Shown: positions 56,523 to 64,000 of the stretch, in pieces | How the letters are laid out: the number at the start of each line of letters is the position of its first letter | Numbering within the stretch: the first letter of the stretch is position 1 | Assembly (NCBI GenBank): GCA_902806575.1 | Contig: CADCXD010000018.1 | Span: 992,001 to 1,056,000, forward strand | DNA: 64,000 bases | Source: Jackrogersella multiformis | Lineage: Eukaryota; Ascomycota; Sordariomycetes; Xylariales; Hypoxylaceae | Reading direction: 5' to 3' | Made by a program: the position numbers and the translations under genes | The notes under the pieces: model-generated | Told to the model about the DNA's origin: nothing | What the model saw: the letters and a program-made list of their open reading frames with translations, nothing else | The model's database searches: none

Positions 56523-59500
56523 ATGAGTGTGTATATTGCGCGGCGGTGGCCCGCTTTCGGTGAAGAGGGAGAAAAAAAAGTGTGGTTACCTCCCGAGGTG
56601 TGTAAGTTGCGTAGAGGGTCGCGCCGCTACAGGCGCATGGGAAGCCAATGGAGATTGGCTGGGTGGACGGGTTCGAGGAGGGAGGGAGGGGCGAAAGATA
56701 CGAGCGCGCGTCTGGCGCAAAAGGATGGGCGAGGAGCCAATCCTCCCCGAGCACGCGCCGCACAAACGCACACGCACAAACGCAGCCGCGCCCCGGAGGG
56801 ATAAAAGGCTATGGAGCTGTCTCCGGCAGGAAGAATGTCAAGGGGCGGATGAATATGCTGGGTAATGTCGAGTAGCAGCGGGCTCAGCAGCAACGTTAAT
56901 GTATGCTCCTTATCCTGGCTACTGCCGCTACGCCTCATATATGGCAGACATCGGCAGTTGGGAGATTGGCAAGAAGGAAGAGGGAGAAAGCTACGTTGCT
57001 AAAGCAGTCTTTTTTTTTATAGGCCTCGACACGGCGCGAGGCTAATAATGATTATAATACGATGGAAAAGGACAAAGAGGAGTTGAAGAAACGAAAACCA
57101 GGTAAGAGATCTTGGATAATAGTAATAGTAGTAATACCTAATAACGACGAGTATAAGCTTGGTCAGACCCTTACCGCCGCAACAATTGCTGGGATACCAA
57201 ATTCGGCAGACCACTTAACCCTACTGGTGTCGTTTTGGGGGGGAGAGGCTAGAGGAGGCTACTGGTATGCAGGTAGGTAGATGGTATGGTCTGGAGATGA
57301 CGAGAAGCAGGCGGGGAGAGGAACGTCGTAGAAGGAGAGAGATCGAATGGTTCCTTTTTTTCCCAAGTGACGACTCTCATGGCAGAAAAGGGAATGCTCG
57401 ACGTCTTGGCGGCGACGATGATGGTACGTGACAGGGACATGCATAGTCAGCCGAGGTGCCAACAGCCTTCGCTGGCTTTGGCGGTCATCTTGGAATCTGA
57501 TCCATCGTCCATGTAGCTCGCAAGTACCTGCAATAAGGGACGTCAGTGACGGCGGGGGCCCAGGAACGCCAGAGCAGAGTGGGAAGAGTGCGTAGGCCAA
57601 CCCACGCAACCCGCGGCATACATACATGTGGTGGTTGGCTAAAAATAGACCACACGCACGCACACAAGCCAACCGTTGGCTCGGGGCTAGTCGATCGGTC
57701 GGTCGATCTCTACTAAGGAGAAATCGGAAATTGGGGAAAAGCTTTTTAAAGTGAGACTCGCGCTGCTCCAACATAGTATATTTTCCTCATGAGGCAGCCT
57801 AGCGACTATGGTACTGGGTAGGTAGGTAGGTAGGTGATGGGGTACGAGGGATTCAAGTCGTCTCCCCATGTTCCTTTTCATAATGAACTTCCTATTCGGT
57901 ATGCCAGGTGAAGCTGAGAATATGGGGCCAATGCTTAAGATCCCTGAGGGCTTGGCTCCCCCGTGCTTTATAAGGAAGCTAAAGAAGTTTAGAACAATTC
58001 CAGATGACCTTGCGCGCACGCGTCCCCCATACCCAGCCCGCCGTATAGGTAATTTGGCCACTCCAGCTTTGTTTCAGCGTGCATGACAAACTTCATGACA
58101 AGGCTGATTCCTAGCATAATTTGTTCTCTACTCCGTCGTCCATTCGTTGCCTTCTCTATACTTACAAGTATAGTACGAACTAGATCCACAATCTGCATTG
58201 TTCCTGTGAGGGGTACACTTGTACTACTAGCTCTAAAAGGAAGTAGACCTCTGGTTGGTAACGAGCTGAAAAGGTCAAGCAGGTGTTGGGACACAAATAA
58301 ATGAATATGTTTTCCGCCGAAGACGGCCAGGATAATTCAGTGAGGAGAGGAATAGCTGTTGTTTCACCAGATGACTCCTTGTTATGATACGATCCGTAGA
58401 TTACCTTGCGTCATAAGCGACATGATCTACGGTATATATATCTCCTTTCAAGATTGGCTCGCTTGGCTTCGTCTTGAACCTCAAGCCAAGCTCATCGCCA
58501 GGATGCTTATCGCGGTGTGCTAACCCGAGGAATGGATAGATAAACATGTTCAGGTAGACCTGGCCAGACGGAGCAGCAATACTCCTCTGATATATATTAA
58601 GGCACCTTCTCAGGGTAGGCTGCTTGCGAGAGAGATTCGACTCCTGGGGAAGCAGGCCTAGGCTGAGGGGTTGCGATGAGGAGTGGAGAAGTAAACTGTT
58701 ATGTAAGTGATACCCGTGCGTCGAGTTGAGGGGAAACAGCTTGTGTTAAGTAAACGATATATGATAGGTATCGTAGCTGAGGACAAGGCTAGGTCGACGG
58801 CGATCTTATAACCATGCTTACCGTTTCGTTCGGCCCATGTTCCGCGTAGATATTGTCTATCTGTCAAAGATCAGGGCTAGATCATAACCAGCTTGATGAC
58901 GTTTCCTCAGGGCCCTCCTTGTAGTATTCGGCAGCTCTTCATATATAGTTGGCCTAGGCTAGACTGAAGAAGTAGGCCTTTCGTGCGGTGTGACCTCTTG
59001 GTGGGAACACACCTACCGAATGGGAATTATCGGATCATCCAAGCCATGGCAGCGGCATCGTCACTCGGGAAGGGCTGAGACGACGAACTTCTACCATACA
59101 TTGGTTATTTCTAAGAAACCTGACGAGTGGTGTTGGCATATTATAACACGAATACCTTAAAGCTGACGGATCAACCTTCATTTGTGCATGGACGTTTGCA
59201 GCCGAGACCACAGATAGTATGCTTCATTCGTCGAGCTGATTTTCCTCACGGAGACCACCTTGCACCTTAACAGGATATCCGTGTATGCGAGTGTATAAGC
59301 CGATACGCCTCATACGGCTGCGAGCAAGCGAGGTGAATCCGAGCTGTCACTACTTTGTCCTAAGACCCAGCCCCTAGGTTAAGGACTACCCTACCCACTG
59401 CGACGTGTCGTGGTACTCATGAACACATAACATGACTCGGCTTTATTTAATTTTGGTTAAAATTTCCAATACGAAAACATCATCATGGTAAAGTAGAGGG

Positions 59501-62500
59501 ATGGTTTTCTCTCCCTAGCCTTGAGATAGCAGGTGGTAGGCCTGACTGTCGTCTGTTGTCTGTCGGCGGCCGTGGATGTAAAGACATTATCGAAAATGGC
59601 TACACTTGAAGATGGATAATAGGGCTGCTAGCCAATGAGGACGAGATTACGTCGGGTGCTGGGAGTACAGAAAACGACCGTAGTAAGGCCGCCGGTCCAC
59701 ATGGGCGGTCCCTTTCCTTTTGAATAGAGAGGACGGGCCCGGCGGCTCTATCGCGGGGAATTCCTAAGCCCTTGTTTCTAAACGGACCACGATCACGGCA
59801 CGTACATAGTATGTATGTATTGTACGCAGGGAAGGCGTTCTTCCTAGTATGTATTAAAAGTAATGGGTGATGATACGACACGATTACCGCTTGATGTTCG
59901 AGGATTGCTTGAAGGTTCAGTTGAAGGATACTAGCCAGTGCTAGTACCTAGGTTGGTACCAACGATGTGAGATGAAGAGATTACCTACCTAGAGGTATGT
60001 ATGCCGGGTAAAATGAAGTGCTGACAGGAACGGGCTTGGGCGCTGCGGGAATGATTATGCCGAGACGCAGGCAATAATTAAATATGTTGGCGTGTTGTAT
60101 GTACGGCCATCGTATCATGATGCAGGACCCGTCTGGTTTCCAATTGTCATCAATGAAACTCGACGATTCAGAGTAGTCATGTGCAATGTCTCGCACAGCA
60201 GAGATTGCAAAAGAAGGGGGGATTCGATCCCATTGGGAAAAAGGATAGGTACCTTAACCTAGGTAGTCTCGCTGTCTCGCTGTCTTTTTGTCTTTCTGTC
60301 TTTCTGTCTAGGCGGCATGTTACACTGCGAGACCGAAACGAGAAAAGTAACTCAGAAGTGCCGAAATCAAATGCAGATCTTCCCCCAATGGTAACCTGGA
60401 TTACTGACGCTGGTGAATCGTGATGAAAGACCTCTCTCTCCCCGGACGACCTTGGTTTAATGTAGCCAGCCATGTAGCCGCCAAGGGATGTGGTGAGAGA
60501 AGCTACAAGCTATGAGTGAGATTGACGAGATCGTCTGTTGCTATTGAAAGCTTTGCTCTAACATCTCTCGGTCTGCAAGTAACGTAGAGTTTAGACACTC
60601 GGTGAAATACCGCAGGTGCCAAGTGTCACGACCGCGTCGATGAAAAATATCAGAATATAGCAACCAAATTTACAACCATCCTCGACAAAAATCGGCGCTA
60701 CTCTCGGCACTGGCCGCTGTAATTATTCAGATTTCCAGCGAGACATGATCGGAAATCTACGAGGCTCCGCGAAGTACGATTGTCCAATCTGCAAGCTATA
60801 ACCGAGCTGGTAATAGGCTAAATTGGTGAAGACCTTGATTTGCGGTGCTTCATAGATATCATATAAGAGGTTTCAGCAACCAATCCCATCGTCAGACCCG
60901 GCCAGACACGGGCTGAAAAGTAACGTATGAATTCGACGATAATGATGGTGATGGTGATGGTGATAATTCCGAACTAAAGAGAGACCGAAAAAGACGGATG
61001 TGAAGCTAACAGCGGAGAGAAACTAGGTGAGATATCATGGAAGCTTTCGTAAAAGGCCGAGCGAATGAAGCTAGAATGCATTCTGCGGACGACCGATATG
61101 TCTATGGGACTATTGCGGCCCGATAGGTGGTCGCCCTGAGGGTAGGTAGTCGGATAGTCCAGGCTACCAGATCCAATGCGGCGGGCGTGCTTTGATGAGA
61201 AATGATACAATACGAAGAAGTACCCCTATAGGGGATGCTATCGGTTATGACCGCACGATGGAACGGTCACGGAAATACCTCCAGGGCTGTGTGATTTTTA
61301 TCAAGGTCATATTATCAAGGTCATAACGTGGTAATAACCGTTCTCTCATAATTGATTCGATTTTTTTATTAGCAATAAATAAGCTGATGCCGGGGTTGAG
61401 TTGAATGATAATAATAGGTAGTCTGGAACTAATAAGAATGAATGTATCTATGTAAAACTTAGGTCAAGACCTCAGTCATTAGGACATCATGATCGAATGA
61501 AGGTAGATTCTGCATCCACAGTCTAAGATAGATAGATAGGTAGGTAGGTAGGGTCTAGGTAGATATGTAGATGGGTGAGGATTGAGCGAATTGGGTGTTG
61601 ATAACGACATCAGCGAAAAGGTGTGGATCGTGATGTGATGAATCGTAAGAATGGATTGAAATGTTGATGTTTCTAAACTTTCTAAACCCTCTAGGGTTAC
61701 TAAACTATGTAGGTACCTAGGTACGGTACGGCGGCGTACGGTAATAGGAGGTACCTACCTCTAGGTGTCGGGCGCTCCTTCGTCGGTTCCAAACGATAAG
61801 AACGCATAGCGACATCCATGGATATCATGGATATCACTCGCTGGCGATAGGTCGGCACCACTCCACTATTTGGCCGGCCAAATCGCCGTAAGCAAAGAAA
61901 GGACGCCCCTCGGGCACCCTATTTTATAGCCCTGGAGCTCATGCCACCCTAACACCGAATGTTTAGTGGATTTTCCCTTCCCCCAGTGCCACCCACGCTG
62001 CCACGCTCCGTTCAGTTGTACACCATCTCCGTGGGCTAACCTTACTGCGAGGCTAGGTACATAAGGTACTTATTTCCCCACACGCACCTCACGTACAATT
62101 AGGTACCTATTACTATATGGACGTACCTACCTAATACCTAACACCCAGGTACCCAAGGGCCAATACACCAAGTACCTAGGTACCTAAAACCTAGGTAAGT
62201 AAATTCTGCCGTTGTTTTTCCTGATCCACCTGTCCACATTACATCCACATCCACATCCACATCCACATCCACTCCCGTGCTCTTCCCCGTCCACTCCCGT
62301 CCTTTACCAATTCCTCCCACACCCCCCAAAGGTTCGAACTCGCGAGCCGATTCCCACTTGGGCCTCTCCGCCTGTCTGCCACTCTGCCACCTTCAAAGTT
62401 CTCGGCCTCATTTTCCCACACTCCTCAAAACCTTATCCACTGTTCTGGTTGAGTGGTAAACCTTATGGGTCTCTGTTCTTCTTAGCACCGGCCCTAGGCA

Positions 62501-63270
62501 CTTCTGCCCTGTCTGGTCATTTTCTGTCAACGTTGCCCTTTCTTCCGTTCAACACCTTTTTTCGACACTATCTTTACTCCCTTTACTCCCTTTCCGGATC
62601 TTAGCCCGGGAGACATTGCGCCTCGGTTTCTTGCTCCCCTAATACTAGATAGCTACACCACGATAGTACACCGCGACACGATACTTCCCATTCGATTGGA
62701 CGACGCTGTTCTTACCTTTGTTCGCGACAATTTCCTCGTTGCCGTCGAATCGATCATATCTGCGTCAGTGCGAGTCCGCAGGGTCTGCGACATCCAGCAA
62801 CCATATCTATCGGCATTGACGAGACTCAACATTCCAGTTCCACGCCTACGGCCGAGACTTGTCCAACTAGAACTAGAGTCACGTTTTGGTGAGAAGGGAG
62901 GCGTAGAGCGTTTTGGTTAACCTGTTGCGTCTGTACATCAAACATCGCTCGCTTCTCTCATTGCCGTGACTTGTTCGTCGCTCTTTCGATCTCCTTCGCC
63001 CTCCGCTCGACCTCCACTCGACCTTACAAGCCGCCCTCCGCTAGGTCCAATTGTACCTTGGACCTCGTGCCCTCGAAGATTTAATCCGCTGAATTCATTC
63101 CATGTCTCAACATGTGTGATTTGCGACTGATCATCCTCGATACCACCGATTTCGTTGCTGTCGCCTTTTCTGTCCGATAGAGGACGAGTGTGCGTGCGTG
63201 CGTTACAGGCACTGCCTGTCCTCCCTTTCGGTTTAGGCGTGTCGGGTTAATCCCCTGGGGGTATTCGATA
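56523..63270. other. large gene-free stretch up to the F-box gene
   Basis: Nearly 6.8 kb without a supported gene. The left end is the promoter of the uncharacterised gene, and the CT-rich part from about 62.2 kb is probably the promoter or leader of the F-box gene. TAGGTAGGTAGG runs lie at 57818-57836, 59946-59991, 61540-61560, 61710-61722 and 62104-62200. Frames at 57868-58304 on both strands are open but carry nothing I can name. Confidence 0.55.
62241..62272. repeat. (ACATCC)5 hexamer repeat
   Basis: Five perfect ACATCC units plus AC, in the CT-rich region about 1 kb upstream of the F-box start. It makes an artificial Asp-Val frame on the minus strand. Confidence 0.9.
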
Positions 63271-64000
63271 ATGGATCCTCCACATATTACTGAATTCGCC
63301 TCGAAGCGATATTTTGATAAGCTCAAACAGCTAAACGAGTCGAAAGAACAGCCCCGTGATGCTGTCATCTACCCGCAGGATGGCCCTGTCGCCGCCGAAT
63401 CGTCGACTTTCATATTACCAATCGGAAAGGCAAAGTCAATTGATCAAGGCCCACACGATCTTCATAAAACAGAGAAGCGCCGGACACCTTTCAGCTTGAG
63501 GACGATTTTGCCGTCGCGCAGTTCCGTCGATCATGATCCTCGGAGGTTGTCTACAGACTTCACAAAGAGGAAGACCACTCCTTTTGACCAATTATTCTTG
63601 GCGCTTCCCAATGAGCTGAAGATTCAGATCGTTGCTTCATTACCACTAGCCGATATCCTAAATCTTCGTTTAGCATCGCGGTCGTGGCATGCGATGATTA
63701 CAGTCAACGAATTCCCCATTGCGCGATACCACTTAGAAAACCACGTACCGGCCTATGCGAAACGGTTATATCCGGCACCCGACCCGTCTGCCATACGGCT
63801 TCATTATCTTTGTGGGATATGGCACCGATTGCATGTTGCCTCCAAACTCTCCTACTTAATATGCGAGAGGGTGACGAAGGAGATATTCCTTCGAACTACC
63901 GAGGCTCAACGTATCGAATTCGAACCGCAATACGAGCGGATGCGCCGCCGATTAATACCACTACTCTTCACCATATTTCATTTCTTCGAGACGTACCGGA
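63271..64000 (+). CDS. F-box protein, 3' end cut by the window edge
   Basis: The frame opens at ATG 63271 (MDPPHITEFASKRYFDKL) and stays open for 243 codons to the last base, so the C-terminal part lies outside. Residues about 110-150 match an F-box: FLALPNELKIQIVASLPLAD, then ILNLRLASRSWHAMI, with the usual Leu-Pro start and the Leu-Arg-Leu-Ala-Ser-Arg helix. F-box proteins connect substrates to SCF ubiquitin ligases through Skp1. The substrate-binding region would follow the F-box; what is visible is helical and charged (ERVTKEIFLRTTE, YERMRRRLIPLLF). The substrate is unknown. The ATG follows an in-frame stop (TAA at 63247-63249), so the start is well placed. The long upstream CT-rich region may be its leader. 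Confidence 0.85.
   Translation, partial: MDPPHITEFASKRYFDKLKQLNESKEQPRDAVIYPQDGPVAAESSTFILPIGKAKSIDQGPHDLHKTEKRRTPFSLRTILPSRSSVDHDPRRLSTDFTKRKTTPFDQLFLALPNELKIQIVASLPLADILNLRLASRSWHAMITVNEFPIARYHLENHVPAYAKRLYPAPDPSAIRLHYLCGIWHRLHVASKLSYLICERVTKEIFLRTTEAQRIEFEPQYERMRRRLIPLLFTIFHFFETYR

Noticed and set aside
55690..56526. Long plus-strand frame opposite the 55-56 kb gene
   Set aside because: Arg/Pro/Ser-rich shadow of a GC-rich gene. The minus frame has a proper intron join and a clear N terminus.
58551..58660. tRNA-like A-box (TGGCCAGACGG) and B-box-like AGATTCGACTCC
   Set aside because: The T-arm pairs over only three bases and no acceptor stem closes, so it is not a tRNA I can support.
60215..60245. 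GGATTCGATCCC, B-box-like
   Set aside because: No A box and no cloverleaf on either strand.

Overview
The window reads as nuclear DNA of a filamentous ascomycete, most likely a Sordariomycete. The protein-coding genes carry short introns (mostly 47-215 nt, with GTAAGT/GTGAGT-like donors, CTAAC/CTAAT branch sites and CAG/TAG/AAG acceptors), and the proteins are typical of Pezizomycotina. Spacers are long and full of the tetranucleotide family TAGG/CCTA with TACCTAGGTA palindromes. I found fifteen protein-coding genes, one of them cut by the right edge. I found no convincing tRNA, rRNA, transposon or CRISPR array. Exon joins were worked out by hand from reading frame, splice signals and family knowledge; no alignment was run.

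Layout. 2.0-3.3 kb: intronless acetate kinase (-). 5.9-6.6 kb: small secreted cysteine-containing protein (+). 9.6-12.4 kb: LARP/Sro9-type La-motif protein (-). 17.1-18.3 kb: Golgi protein SFT2 (-, four exons). 24.6-26.2 kb: bHLH transcription factor with a very long loop (+). 27.3-30.0 kb: Npr3 of the SEACIT/GATOR1 complex (-). 30.9-31.7 kb: GPI-type cysteine-rich surface protein (-). 32.8-33.2 kb: COX19 (+, four exons). 33.8-36.4 kb: succinyl-CoA synthetase-like alpha/beta fusion (+, eight exons). 36.8-38.7 kb: monocarboxylate-porter-type MFS transporter (-, seven exons). 40.7-43.4 kb: three-LIM protein (+). 44.7-45.2 kb: SUMO (-). 47.0-47.4 kb: Cmc4-like mitochondrial protein (+). 48.3-51.3 kb: Nup84/Nup107 (+). 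51.9-52.8 kb: Vps37 (+). 55.2-56.5 kb: uncharacterised protein with an apparent one-base frameshift in a G11 run (-). 63.3 kb to the edge: F-box protein (+, partial).

Most genes are unrelated housekeeping neighbours: trafficking (SFT2, Vps37), nuclear pore (Nup84), SUMO, TORC1 control (Npr3) and two intermembrane-space cysteine proteins (COX19, Cmc4). The one pair that suggests a shared job is the convergent SCS-like fusion and MFS transporter, which could take up an organic acid and form or use its CoA ester. The fusion keeps the phospho-histidine and C-terminal CoA-ligase signatures but has a shortened ATP-grasp region in which I cannot find the usual nucleotide and Mg residues. It also contains a likely GC-AG intron.

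Three large gene-free stretches (12.4-17.1, 18.3-24.5 and 56.5-63.3 kb) make up more than a quarter of the window and hold the densest TAGG/CCTA repeats. Several genes show sharp jumps to GC-rich codon use within one reading frame.
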